Source of the DNA: Gemmatimonadales bacterium UBA2975 | GTDB lineage: Bacteria > Gemmatimonadota > Gemmatimonadetes > Longimicrobiales > Gaopeijiaceae | DNA length: 64,000 nucleotides | Direction of reading: 5' to 3' | Assembly: GCA_002348265.1 (NCBI GenBank) | Contig: DEAT01000069.1 | Span: 37,802-101,801 of the forward strand | In this document: in pieces, positions 27,433 to 36,734 of the stretch | How the letters are laid out: every line of letters begins with the position of its first letter | How positions within the stretch are numbered: position 1 is the stretch's first letter | The notes under the pieces: generated by a model | What the model saw: the letters and a program-made list of their open reading frames with translations, nothing else | Databases searched by the model: none | Told to the model about the DNA's origin: nothing | Translations under genes and position numbers: made by a program

Positions 27433-29718
27433 TCATCCTGTGAGGAGGAATGTCGCCTTAACAATTAGGCGGCGATCTCGAAACATGAACGTTGACAGAG
27501 GGTCTGTCGGATCCCGGCGAAGCTCATCGTAAGCGACAAACACGTCACTTCCTGGACGATAAGTCCAGCGGAAGCGTGCACTCGTGCTGAACTGCTCTGA
27601 GAGTGAGTTGTACTGGGTGATCGATCGGATTGCCATCGTAGGCGAGATGGAAAAATCGACCCTTAACGATGCCAGATCCACCTCGAAATCGCCACTTGGA
27701 AGGTCGACATCGTTTCTAGTCCATGACGCTTCCGTGGCGAGCCGGTCGGTCAGCCTAGCACCTATCTTTCCCTGAGTATCAAAGCGATCCCCACCGTAGA
27801 ATTGTTGAGGGGACAACATCAACCCGTAGTAGAAGGGACGCGAGGGACTCGAGTCGAAAGAGATCCTGTACTCGTTGAAGTCATAGTCCCCCGCAGGGAT
27901 CACTACGTCATTCAGAGAGAATTCACGATCGACACGGTCAAAAATGTCATTCCACCAGAGGTTCAAATACGCACCATTGTCAAAGCGGACACCAAGCATA
28001 TAGTGCCAGCGGTCGGCCAGCCTGAGTCCCGTCTGATCGGTGGTATAGATGTAGTTGACCATCGGTGACAGAACACGAATCCCCCAAAAGTCCGGCCTAG
28101 GACTCCTCTCTATGTGCCACTTAGAAGTCCTTATTCCATTGCGAGGCAGAAATCCCGCTTCCGGATTGAAGTCGTTCTCAAAATCACCGTACTCGCCATA
28201 GATCTTCCAGTCAGCATCTAGCCACTGAGCATTTACGTAAGTGCCCATCCCACCCCAACCTTCATCCTCACGAATAGACGTACTGGGGTCATCAACTGGA
28301 GCGGCTAACCCCGACGTCTCAGTCGCTGCCACAAACCCCTGAATGGTGAAATTTGGGTGAGGCGCGATGGAAGCATCTATAGCGTACGTGCGGTTAAAAT
28401 AGCTCGTGTCATTGGCTAAATCACCAAAAGCGTCAATGTCTGTTTTGTTGATCACTAGAGCACCGATTCGAGATCGACCCCAGTTTCGACTGAACTTGGC
28501 CACAGCAAAGTTCTCGGCAGCCGTACCCATCGCCTCGTCCGTCTGCACCGTCATCACAGCTAAATCATTCCGACCCACCTTTCCAGTCAACCGCGCGCCC
28601 CCGATGATCGGGACATTATCCCCGCTCTCTGTGAGGCCGATGCGACGGCTGAAAAAGAGTTCAGCATATCGATTAAATGGGTTCGCTGACCCGACACGGA
28701 ACTTCCCAGAATTCTCTAGAAAAAAGTCGCGTTTTTCAGGGAAGAAAAGTGCGAAACGAGTGAGGTTCACCTGCTCGTCATCAACTTCTGCCTGCGCGAA
28801 ATCAGTGTTGACCGTCAGGTCGAGATTCAAACCAGAGGAAAGCCCATACTTCATGTCGAGCCCAACGTCCTGTTGCCAATTATTACTCTCTTGACCCGAC
28901 GCCAGCGTGCTACTGCCTCCAGCCGTTACGAATGGTGTAACCCTAAGGTCCATACCCCTATTGAGTCGCTGCATACCCTCAAGTATACCGGCCCTACTTA
29001 CCCTCGTGATGGTGAATTCTTTGGATATGGGAGCCCAGAAGGATTGCTCATTCTTGCCACCCATATTCCGCATAATGTTCATGCCCCATACCTGCTGCTC
29101 CGAGTCTTTAAAGCGAAGCGTCACCATCGGAATTGCGATTTCAACAACCCAGCCATCCTCGAGGACTCTTGCAGCTACATGCCAAACTCCATCCCAGTCA
29201 CGGTTGATGTTCGAACTGGAAAAACCAAACTGCCTCGCACCGCCCTCGCCCTCGTTGAATACCTGCTGGTCGAGCTGTGCGCCAAGAGGATTCGTCACGA
29301 ACATGTACCCTGATCGTGAGTCTCTGAACGTGTCCAGAATGATCTGGATATTGTCTTCGTCCAGAATCCTATCAGAATCGCGTCGCATTTCCGTCGCCAC
29401 CACTCCATGATCGGAGCGCTCCCACGCCCGAACGCCAATGTAGAGAGTCTGGGCGTCATACAGCAGATAGATTTCTGTGTCTTCGGTAGCAGGCGCGCCC
29501 TCTACTGGCTCCTGTTGGATCAACTCGTCGATCAACCCAGCCGGTCCCCAGACCCCTTGCTCAAGAATACCGTCGAGCACCGGAGCAACGTCTGTCCGAG
29601 TAGCTCGTGCTCGATACTCGTCGCCTGCTTGCTGCGCCTCGACGTCATTTGTAGTGATAGGCACGACAATTATGCCGAGCACCATGGTGCAGGCCAGATT
29701 TCGCAGCAAGATAGACAT
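27433..29718 (-). CDS. DUF5916 outer-membrane protein with CBM9-like domain
   Basis: A 761-aa exported protein with a signal peptide ending near residue 28 (DVEAQQ). Residues about 40-230 resemble a CBM9/DOMON-like carbohydrate-binding sandwich (PVLDGILEQGVWGPA, TLYIGVRAWE). The remainder is the DUF5916 region, rich in alternating aromatic strands and ending at a residue typical of barrel C-termini, consistent with an outer-membrane beta barrel; RFALFFPEKRDFFLENS is the family hallmark. The ligand is unknown. Such proteins are common in Gemmatimonadota and Bacteroidota. It is divergent from fhs across 173 bases. Confidence 0.82.
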   Translation of the reverse strand: MSILLRNLACTMVLGIIVVPITTNDVEAQQAGDEYRARATRTDVAPVLDGILEQGVWGPAGLIDELIQQEPVEGAPATEDTEIYLLYDAQTLYIGVRAWERSDHGVVATEMRRDSDRILDEDNIQIILDTFRDSRSGYMFVTNPLGAQLDQQVFNEGEGGARQFGFSSSNINRDWDGVWHVAARVLEDGWVVEIAIPMVTLRFKDSEQQVWGMNIMRNMGGKNEQSFWAPISKEFTITRVSRAGILEGMQRLNRGMDLRVTPFVTAGGSSTLASGQESNNWQQDVGLDMKYGLSSGLNLDLTVNTDFAQAEVDDEQVNLTRFALFFPEKRDFFLENSGKFRVGSANPFNRYAELFFSRRIGLTESGDNVPIIGGARLTGKVGRNDLAVMTVQTDEAMGTAAENFAVAKFSRNWGRSRIGALVINKTDIDAFGDLANDTSYFNRTYAIDASIAPHPNFTIQGFVAATETSGLAAPVDDPSTSIREDEGWGGMGTYVNAQWLDADWKIYGEYGDFENDFNPEAGFLPRNGIRTSKWHIERSPRPDFWGIRVLSPMVNYIYTTDQTGLRLADRWHYMLGVRFDNGAYLNLWWNDIFDRVDREFSLNDVVIPAGDYDFNEYRISFDSSPSRPFYYGLMLSPQQFYGGDRFDTQGKIGARLTDRLATEASWTRNDVDLPSGDFEVDLASLRVDFSISPTMAIRSITQYNSLSEQFSTSARFRWTYRPGSDVFVAYDELRRDPTDPLSTFMFRDRRLIVKATFLLTG

Positions 29719-29818
29719 TGAGTGACCGATGACCGGAAAGTCGGGTTAGGAAAATATGACCTCCCTCAGGACACCTAAAGGAGCCTGGATGATGAGAGCC
29801 GGACTCATCGGGAGCATT

Positions 29819-29885
29819 GCGCCTTGGTCATTTCTAGTTTGATTTTGGCGCCCCAAACGATACCGAACGAACGGCACCAAGGGAG
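29819..29885 (+). promoter_or_regulatory. Possible SD-sequestering leader of fhs
   Basis: CCTTGGT (29822-29828) is exactly complementary to ACCAAGG (29876-29882), which overlaps the Shine-Dalgarno AAGGGAG (29879-29885) of fhs. A competing pairing, GCGCC (29819-29823) with GGCGC (29847-29851), shares bases with the first, so two exclusive folds are possible. No known folate or glycine riboswitch consensus was recognised. Transcription start unknown. Confidence 0.3.
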
Positions 29886-29891
29886 CAACCC

Positions 29892-31556
29892 ATCAAAAGC
29901 GACATCCAAATAGCCCAAGAAGCTGAACTCCTGCCAATACAGGAGATCGCAGCGAAGATCGGGCTCGGCCCAAAAGACATACAGCCGCACGGGCACCACA
30001 AAGCCAAGATCCCACTCGAAGTTGCTAAGGAGACGGGAGGGCGTGATGGCAAGCTTGTGCTGGTCACGGGGATCAGCCCCACCGCTGCAGGTGAAGGAAA
30101 ATCGACTGTATCCGTGGGCCTAGCCGACGCTCTCACCCTTAGAGAGCGCAATCCAGTACTGTGCCTCCGCGAGCCCAGCCTCGGACCAGTATTTGGAATC
30201 AAAGGAGGCGCTGCCGGGGGTGGCTATAGCCAAGTCGTACCGATGGAGGAAATCAACCTCCACTTCACAGGGGACTTCCACGCAATCAGCTCAGCCCACG
30301 GTCTACTATCTGCTGTTCTCGACAACCACCTTTACAGACCTAACACACTCGGCATCGACCCAACTAGGCTCACGTGGCCGCGTGCGATCGACATGAATGA
30401 TCGGGCGCTGCGAAACATCGTAGTCGGTCTTGGTGGTCGGACTGGTGGCGTCCCGCGACAGGATGGCTTTGTCATCACAGCTGCTTCCGAGATCATGGCA
30501 ATCTTCTGCCTCGCCGACGGCACCACCGACCTGAAAGAGCGTATCGACCGAATCATTATCGGCTACACCCGAAGCGGAGAACCCATCCGGGCAGAGGGCC
30601 TTGGAGTGTCTGGGGCGATGGCCGCTCTGCTCAAAGACGCGGTAAGTCCCAATCTAGTCCAGACTCTCGGTGGAACACCGGCGCTAATTCACGGTGGACC
30701 TTTTGCCAACATCGCACACGGTTGCAACTCCCTGACGGCGACTAGGGTTGGTCTTTCGCTAGGTGACGTTGTAGTTACGGAAGCCGGTTTCGGAGCAGAC
30801 CTTGGGGCGGAGAAATTCTTCGACATAAAGTGTCGGTTTGGTAACCTAAACCCTGAGGCAGCAGTAGTTGTCGCTACAGTCCGCGCAATAAAAATGAATG
30901 GGGGAAAGAGCAAGGATGACCTCGGGCATGAAGATGTTGAGGCCGTAAGGCGCGGCTTCGTGAACCTCGAAGCCCACGCGAATAATGTCCGCAAATTCGG
31001 TGTGCCTCCGGTGGTAGCGATAAACCGGTTCGTGACAGACACGGACGCTGAGATAGCCGTATTGCTTGATGGCTGTGCCGAAATGGGAGTTCGAGCCGTT
31101 GTTGCAGATCCGTGGGGTGAAGGCGGTGCAGGATGTCTAGACCTCGCAGATGCTGTATGGGAGATCCTGACATCAGGAGAAGCGGCCTACACGCCATTAT
31201 ACCCCAACGACATGGGCCTGATCGAGAAAATGGAAACCGTAGCTCAGGAGATTTATGGCGCTGAAGGTCTGGATATCCACCCAACTGCCGCCAAGGAAAT
31301 TGCTGTTCTGGAAGAAGCCGGTATGCGTGACTCACCCGTGTGTATCGCAAAGACCCAGTACTCGTTCTCTGATGATCCAGCGCTCTTAGGACGACCATCG
31401 GGTTTCAGGATTCATGTTCGGGAGGTCACTCCTTCCGCTGGTGCCGGGTTCGTGGTCGCTAAGACGGGTGCCATTATGACGATGCCCGGCCTAGGTGCTG
31501 TGCCATCTGCGATGGGAGTTGATCTGATCGATGGGGTTGTCACTGGACTGTTCTGA
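29892..31556 (+). CDS. fhs: Formate--tetrahydrofolate ligase, ATC start
   Basis: Makes 10-formyl-THF from formate, THF and ATP in one-carbon metabolism. The P-loop SPTAAGEGKST and downstream FTHFS sequence are clear. The first canonical start in frame, GTG at 30057, would remove about 55 family residues, while the frame is open back to 29838 and encodes the family N-terminus (IKSDIQIAQEAELLPIQEIA). No ATG, GTG or TTG occurs there. ATC at 29892 aligns with the expected Met (family M-x-SDIEIAQ), lies six bases after AAGGGAG and gives 554 aa, the normal length. Either a rare ATC initiation or a one-base error of ATG is implied. Confidence 0.9.
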   Translation: MKSDIQIAQEAELLPIQEIAAKIGLGPKDIQPHGHHKAKIPLEVAKETGGRDGKLVLVTGISPTAAGEGKSTVSVGLADALTLRERNPVLCLREPSLGPVFGIKGGAAGGGYSQVVPMEEINLHFTGDFHAISSAHGLLSAVLDNHLYRPNTLGIDPTRLTWPRAIDMNDRALRNIVVGLGGRTGGVPRQDGFVITAASEIMAIFCLADGTTDLKERIDRIIIGYTRSGEPIRAEGLGVSGAMAALLKDAVSPNLVQTLGGTPALIHGGPFANIAHGCNSLTATRVGLSLGDVVVTEAGFGADLGAEKFFDIKCRFGNLNPEAAVVVATVRAIKMNGGKSKDDLGHEDVEAVRRGFVNLEAHANNVRKFGVPPVVAINRFVTDTDAEIAVLLDGCAEMGVRAVVADPWGEGGAGCLDLADAVWEILTSGEAAYTPLYPNDMGLIEKMETVAQEIYGAEGLDIHPTAAKEIAVLEEAGMRDSPVCIAKTQYSFSDDPALLGRPSGFRIHVREVTPSAGAGFVVAKTGAIMTMPGLGAVPSAMGVDLIDGVVTGLF

Positions 31557-31631
31557 TCTAACGAACTGGGCCCCTGATCGACCTCACATGGTATCTTGCC
31601 CTAACGGAGCGTCAACGCAAAAACCATAGTA

Positions 31632-34600
31632 TTAGCGAACAACCTGACTCCAAAATCCCAACACTTCCTTTATCAACCTTCCTTGCACATCATCGAAGAT
31701 CTCATCAGTCTCCGAGCTGGTAGCAGCGACAGCGTGCGCAATGGACTCGCCAGCCCGGGAAGCGACGCGAACCAGATTAGCAACTGGAGCCAGAGCACCA
31801 ACGCCAACATCTCCGAAGTTGTTGAGTTCTTCCTGTTTCCCGAGTGCTTCAAGCGATAGGGCACCGAGTAGGTCCAGGCGTGTGGCACTTTCTCCCAAAA
31901 ACACTGAATCAGGCGTTGCATCAACGACTGCAGTCCAGGCACGGCTCGCACCCTCTGAGTCACCGCTGAGCCAGCGCGACAAAGCAATAAGAAAACGAGG
32001 CAATCTCTCTTCGGGAGAGTATGGGCGACCCTGCCCAAGTCGCTCTGGCCACGTCATTGCCATGAAGAAGTGATCGTCGGCTACTTCAAACTCACCCCTC
32101 TCAAGAGCGCCCAAGCCAGCCATAACTTGAGCGTCAGAAAATAGCTGATGCGCTTCGAGCGAGTGCTCGGATGGCAAGACCTGAATATCGTGCATGATCC
32201 GAATAGACTCGTCGTATCGCCCTAACTCGTTAAGGCTCCGAACATGAAGCAGTGCGAGATCGAAATCTCTGGGGAAAATCTCAATCGCTGACTTTGACGC
32301 CCTGACCGCCTCATCCCAATTCCCAGTTGCCTGCAGGTGTTGAATTAGAGGAATTCTCAGTAAGCGCTCATCCGGATTGAGTTCCACGGCGTACCGGAAA
32401 TCTCGCTCTCGACCCGCTGGGTCGTCATTCACGAGAAGTGCTCGAGTCGTGTATACCGGAGCGTAATCCGGCTTCAATCCTAGCGCGCGTAACTCGTTAG
32501 CAGCTTCAAGAGATCGGTCACGAGCAGCCAAAACTAAGGCCAGAAGGTACCTCCATCCCCAGTGGTCTGTGTTATCTGCCGCCCAAGTGAGCACGGGCAG
32601 CATCTCTCTACGAAAAGGAAACACAAAGTCTACAGTAGCTGGTGCACCTAATTCACCGAGGTCGCCTGCAGAATGAGCAATCCAGGCACGTGTTAGGGGT
32701 TCAACCCTGGTCCCATCTGCCAGAGACATCAGCGCCCTCGCTTCACCTATCCTACCGATTGCGGCATATAATAGTCCAAGCTCGAGGATCTCTTGTCCCG
32801 GGAATTCACCTCTGAACCGAGCGCGAAGTTCTTCTCTCGCCTCATTCCCATCTTCCGCCAACCAGTGCTCAGCGAACGGTATGTGCGACATAGGATCAAT
32901 CTCTTCAATCCGTTCTAACGCTTTTGATGTCCCAAGAACGTCTCCTTTTACTCGAGCAGCCACCGCCAGGATGTGAGATGCAGGAAGCGCATAAGCGTCA
33001 TAGTCGAGAGCCATATTCGCATATCTGGAAGCCTCCTCCCAGTCACCCTCTACGGCTTCCAGTTTGGCAAGTTGCTGATACGAGACGGATCGGTACTGCA
33101 TGCCTCGAGCGGCCCAGCCAAAAGCCTCTCGAGCATCAAGCACCTTTCCGGCGGCTAAGTATAGGTTTCCCGCGATAAAATTTGCCTCGGTATCATACGC
33201 ATCTAATTGAAGTGCACGGCGAGCATAAAGAAGTCCCGTCGAGTTCAGGCCACGCCTGAATTCCAAGTCGGCTAGACCGAGGAGGGCTTCCCTGTGCCAA
33301 GGCTCAACATCCAACACCTCCTCATAAATCTTCCGCGCCTGCGTAAGTCTCCTCCCTTGCACAAGCTCGGATGCAGCCTCGGCATTCCTATCGGCCCAGG
33401 GTATTGAAGGCACCGCCTCAGGCGGGGTCTGAAAAGGACGATCCAGTGATTTCGAATTTGGGTCACTGTCGTAGTGTAGGCCGAGAGCACCGAGCGTAAT
33501 TACAACATGGGCATCCTCAGGTACCTCTAGACTCCACGAGATGGGCTCAAGAACCTTGAAGTCCCTCGCATCGGTAAAAACAGTATCTCCGTCTACAGAG
33601 ATCACGAGCGTGTCCACGGCAGCGACAAAAGAATGAGCGCGCACAAGCACTTCGTTTCCGGTCCGCTCCATGTAGAAAGCCCCCTCCCTCGATGCCTCTG
33701 TAAGGCCCCCGAGTCTTTCTACTGGAAACCATGTTTCCGTCCACCTATCCGAGCTTCCCGGTGAAAACCCAACCTCAGAGATCGGGTTCACCTCGCCGTT
33801 CGGTGAATACTGGACCAGCAAGCGGCCAGCCTGAAATTCTACGTACTGGCCGTCGGTATCGGTCAAAAGGTCTTCCCAGATCCCTCCATGACGAGACAGA
33901 GCCCACAGCCAGAGCTTCTGGCCGGGCATTTCCTCGTAACGCCCCCAGTGACCAAAACCATAGTTCTCATCCTCGTAGTAACCCCCAAAAAAATCTTGGT
34001 GTTTCCCGACCACGTGGTAAGACTTGTTACCTCCGAATCGATTCTGATCGTATGCTGGAAGAAACCGACCCTCAGGGTCTAACGGCCAGCTCTGCTCTGC
34101 GCCAGGATGTTCTAGGTATGCGTTCCCAGGTATAGAGAGGATCAGGTCGTCCTTAGCGAAAGCTGCCCCGGTCATCCAATTGTAGTAGGGGTGCTCCAAT
34201 GGCGTTGGATTTTGCCACTGCGCACGCGTCTCGAAGTAAGCCCGATCTGCGGGGAGTCTAATTTCGACCCGCCAATGAGTCCGAGAGGGCAGATCCATTG
34301 CCCCAACAAATACGCTCGCACTCCCATCATCGTTTTCACTAAGAAGATAGTCGACCGGGCTCGCAGTAGATGGAGTGTGCCCAATCACCCCGAAGTTGAA
34401 CTCAATTCCTCCAGAGGTCCATGGGCCCCTTAACGCGATGTTCCGAAATTTCATCACCTCGTTTCGGTAGATGAATTCGTGCCCTGTCTCCTTTACCCTT
34501 GCGCCCCAAACCTTCCCGCCAACTTCGGGCAAAACCCACACTTCGATCCAGTCATTCTCTAGTGTGATCACGGTCCATTCCCGTAACTCGGACGCGTGTG

Positions 34601-34811
34601 AGTATCCCTCGAATCTGTGATAAGGATATAGGCGCGGATCCTGAGTTAACACAGGGATTGGATTCGCATCCGAATACGGATAGGTGGCGAGAATACGCCG
34701 CTCCTCGGCCACCGTGGCTCGGGTCTGTCCGGCCAATTCGGAGGCACCTGAAACGAATGACATACACAGAAATCCCTGCAGCCCTAGAAAGACCAGAAGA
34801 CGGATCAGCAT
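31632..34811 (-). CDS. DUF5107 domain protein with tetratricopeptide repeats, exported
   Basis: A 1059-aa secreted or periplasmic protein. The ATG at 34811 gives a clean signal peptide; the open frame extends 22 codons further. The N-terminal half contains the DUF5107 domain (LENDWIEVWVLPEVGGKVWGA; GPWTSGGIEFNFGVIGHTP), a galactose-mutarotase-like sandwich. From about residue 480 onward, TPR-type helical repeats run to the C-terminus (REALLGLADLEFRRGLN, YAVELNPDERLLRIPL). This architecture is known but uncharacterised; glycan binding or processing is suggested by the mutarotase-like fold. It converges with fhs. Confidence 0.82.
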   Translation of the reverse strand: MLIRLLVFLGLQGFLCMSFVSGASELAGQTRATVAEERRILATYPYSDANPIPVLTQDPRLYPYHRFEGYSHASELREWTVITLENDWIEVWVLPEVGGKVWGARVKETGHEFIYRNEVMKFRNIALRGPWTSGGIEFNFGVIGHTPSTASPVDYLLSENDDGSASVFVGAMDLPSRTHWRVEIRLPADRAYFETRAQWQNPTPLEHPYYNWMTGAAFAKDDLILSIPGNAYLEHPGAEQSWPLDPEGRFLPAYDQNRFGGNKSYHVVGKHQDFFGGYYEDENYGFGHWGRYEEMPGQKLWLWALSRHGGIWEDLLTDTDGQYVEFQAGRLLVQYSPNGEVNPISEVGFSPGSSDRWTETWFPVERLGGLTEASREGAFYMERTGNEVLVRAHSFVAAVDTLVISVDGDTVFTDARDFKVLEPISWSLEVPEDAHVVITLGALGLHYDSDPNSKSLDRPFQTPPEAVPSIPWADRNAEAASELVQGRRLTQARKIYEEVLDVEPWHREALLGLADLEFRRGLNSTGLLYARRALQLDAYDTEANFIAGNLYLAAGKVLDAREAFGWAARGMQYRSVSYQQLAKLEAVEGDWEEASRYANMALDYDAYALPASHILAVAARVKGDVLGTSKALERIEEIDPMSHIPFAEHWLAEDGNEAREELRARFRGEFPGQEILELGLLYAAIGRIGEARALMSLADGTRVEPLTRAWIAHSAGDLGELGAPATVDFVFPFRREMLPVLTWAADNTDHWGWRYLLALVLAARDRSLEAANELRALGLKPDYAPVYTTRALLVNDDPAGRERDFRYAVELNPDERLLRIPLIQHLQATGNWDEAVRASKSAIEIFPRDFDLALLHVRSLNELGRYDESIRIMHDIQVLPSEHSLEAHQLFSDAQVMAGLGALERGEFEVADDHFFMAMTWPERLGQGRPYSPEERLPRFLIALSRWLSGDSEGASRAWTAVVDATPDSVFLGESATRLDLLGALSLEALGKQEELNNFGDVGVGALAPVANLVRVASRAGESIAHAVAATSSETDEIFDDVQGRLIKEVLGFWSQVVR

Positions 34812-34998
34812 CGGCACGGTGCAAAGGTTAGGTTGTGAAGAGATTGACAGGATGGGTCCGCATTGATCGCACGGCAAATTGCTATGCGAATAACAAGTGT
34901 GATACCCGACTCAAAAAAGGCTGAGTGAGGGATTACTCTTGCACATCCCTGAACTCTGACGCTATCTGCATGTCATATGACCTTCAGAGGATGCTGTC

Positions 34999-36411
34999 AT
35001 GTTCTTCCGCCAAGTTATGGATCAGGAACTCGCTCAATACGCGTACGTGTTAGGCTGCCAACGCACCGGGGAGGCTCTTATAATCGATCCGGGGCGGGAT
35101 ATTGATCGATATACGGAGATAGCGAAGGAGGAGGGGCTCTGCATTGTAGCTGCTACCGAAACGCATATCCACGCTGATTTCCTCTCAGGACTAAGAGAGT
35201 TCGCCGAAAATCACCAGGTCACCATCTACCTGTCAGGGGAAGGAGGAGATGACTGCGCATACGTCTGGCCTAAGAACTCGGACTATGATGTCCGTGAACT
35301 GAAAGACAATGACGAGTTCATGATCGGAAACATTTGCATCCGGGCACTACATACACCGGGACACACCCCGGAGCACATAAGCTTTCTCATCACGGACACA
35401 GGTGGCGGAGCAACAGAACCGATAGGCATTGCCTCAGGTGATTTTGTCTTCGTAGGAGATCTAGGGCGTCCCGACCTTCTCGAAACGGCTTCCGGTTTAA
35501 GTGGTGCGCAGGATCCTTCTGCTCGTCAACTATACAAGTCTACAGAGCGATTCTTGGCACTCGAGGACCACCTGCAAGTGTGGCCAGGGCACGGTGCAGG
35601 CAGTGCCTGTGGGAAGGCTCTCGGCGCCGTACCAACGTCCACAGTTGGGTACGAAAGAAAATTCAACACTGCCTTGGGTTTTAAGAACGAAGAAACCTTT
35701 GTTAGATCGATTTTAGTTGGACAGCCAGCCCCTCCCCTATACTTCGCCAGAATGAAGGAGTTGAATAGAGAGGGTGTGCCAATTCTCGGGACCCTACCAG
35801 CCCCGAAACTGTGTGCGATCGAGGACCTCATTCTCCAGAGCACGGCTGGCCATGCAGTGATCATCGATACACGACCGGATCGAAAACAATTCATGGCAGG
35901 CCATGTTGCAGGATCTCTCTACGCACCCCTCGGGATCAGTTTTGCAATGATCGTTGGTTCCTACGTCGACCCGGCGGCGGAGATCTATCTGATTCTTGAT
36001 GAGGAACGAGTCAACCTTGCTGTTCGAACTCTAGTCAGGATCGGCTACGACAATATTGTGGGCTTTACTCCTCCCTCAGAACTTTCCAGTAGTCGGTTGG
36101 TCAACCACACACTTCCACGGGTCGAGTTCTCGGATTTGGGTGCCAACGTGTGTGTCGATGAATGGACGATAGTGGACGTTCGAGGAGAGTCGGAGTTTGA
36201 AACCGCCCACATCCCCGGAGCGCTAAATATCGCACACACTCGTCTCGCATCTCGTATCAATGAGGTCCCCAGAGGAAAACCTGTGATGACATACTGTCGA
36301 TCAGGCAACCGAGCATCAGCGGCAACAGCGCTTCTCGCGCGAGAGGGATTTGAAGTCACACTTGTCGACGGTGCATTCCAGGACTGGGCCGGCTTACGTC
36401 AGGAACTTTAG
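34999..36411 (+). CDS. Persulfide dioxygenase-like MBL fold protein fused to two rhodanese domains
   Basis: A 470-aa cytosolic fusion. The N-terminal metallo-beta-lactamase domain has the ETHE1-type iron site THIHAD (H56, H58, D60) and HTPGHTPEH. Two rhodanese domains follow: the first (about 260-360) has ILDEERV where the catalytic Cys loop should be and is probably inactive; the second (about 370-470) has TYCRSGNRASAA with an active Cys. The enzyme likely oxidises glutathione or other persulfides to sulfite, which the sulfite-oxidase-like protein at 26 kb could oxidise further. AGAGGA eight bases upstream supports the ATG. Confidence 0.88.
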   Translation: MFFRQVMDQELAQYAYVLGCQRTGEALIIDPGRDIDRYTEIAKEEGLCIVAATETHIHADFLSGLREFAENHQVTIYLSGEGGDDCAYVWPKNSDYDVRELKDNDEFMIGNICIRALHTPGHTPEHISFLITDTGGGATEPIGIASGDFVFVGDLGRPDLLETASGLSGAQDPSARQLYKSTERFLALEDHLQVWPGHGAGSACGKALGAVPTSTVGYERKFNTALGFKNEETFVRSILVGQPAPPLYFARMKELNREGVPILGTLPAPKLCAIEDLILQSTAGHAVIIDTRPDRKQFMAGHVAGSLYAPLGISFAMIVGSYVDPAAEIYLILDEERVNLAVRTLVRIGYDNIVGFTPPSELSSSRLVNHTLPRVEFSDLGANVCVDEWTIVDVRGESEFETAHIPGALNIAHTRLASRINEVPRGKPVMTYCRSGNRASAATALLAREGFEVTLVDGAFQDWAGLRQEL

Positions 36412-36440
36412 ACCACTAGAAGCGCTCGGCCCAGAAGGGC

Positions 36441-36734
36441 TTATAAAACGATATCGCCACCCGGATCACGTTCCTGAAGTCTATCCAACATCCTCTCTGC
36501 TTCAGCCTTGAGTGCTTGCTCGATATCCAAATTACGTTTCGCCTTATCCCAGAGGGGCTCGCCTATTTCACCTAACGGAACGATAAGGACCGCACCCTCT
36601 ATCGCTACGGAGCCGAGCAAATCGGCTGACATCTCAATCAGCGACGGCGTCTCTTCGTCACCCGCCTCTACCAACACCGCTATACCATCGCCTACAGAAT
36701 CGACGACCCAGACCTCGAACTCATGTTCACTCAT
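36441..36734 (-). CDS. DUF3006 domain protein
   Basis: A small acidic protein of 97 aa with an OB-like beta core (FEVWVVDSVGDGIAVLVEAGD) and a helical C-terminus. This matches DUF3006, a family often encoded beside ComEC-like MBL-fold proteins, exactly as here. Its start overlaps the stop of that gene, so they are translated together. Two ATGs (36740 and 36734) are possible; the second removes only two residues. Function is unknown; a regulatory or antitoxin-like role is not shown by the sequence. Confidence 0.78.
   Translation of the reverse strand: MSEHEFEVWVVDSVGDGIAVLVEAGDEETPSLIEMSADLLGSVAIEGAVLIVPLGEIGEPLWDKAKRNLDIEQALKAEAERMLDRLQERDPGGDIVL

Noticed and set aside
27424..27442. CACAGG...CCTGTG inverted repeat at the DUF5916 stop codon
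   Set aside because: Six-base stem including the stop codon and no U-tract; not enough for a terminator.
29719..29891. THF or glycine riboswitch upstream of fhs
   Set aside because: No consensus core of either class could be matched by eye; only simple pairings that touch the Shine-Dalgarno were found and are reported as such.
29957..30202. Antisense frame over the start of fhs
   Set aside because: The + strand encodes a conserved FTHFS N-terminus; the antisense product is compositionally random.
36429..36440. GCCC-AGAA-GGGC hairpin after the dioxygenase gene
   Set aside because: Only four base pairs; too weak to call as a terminator.
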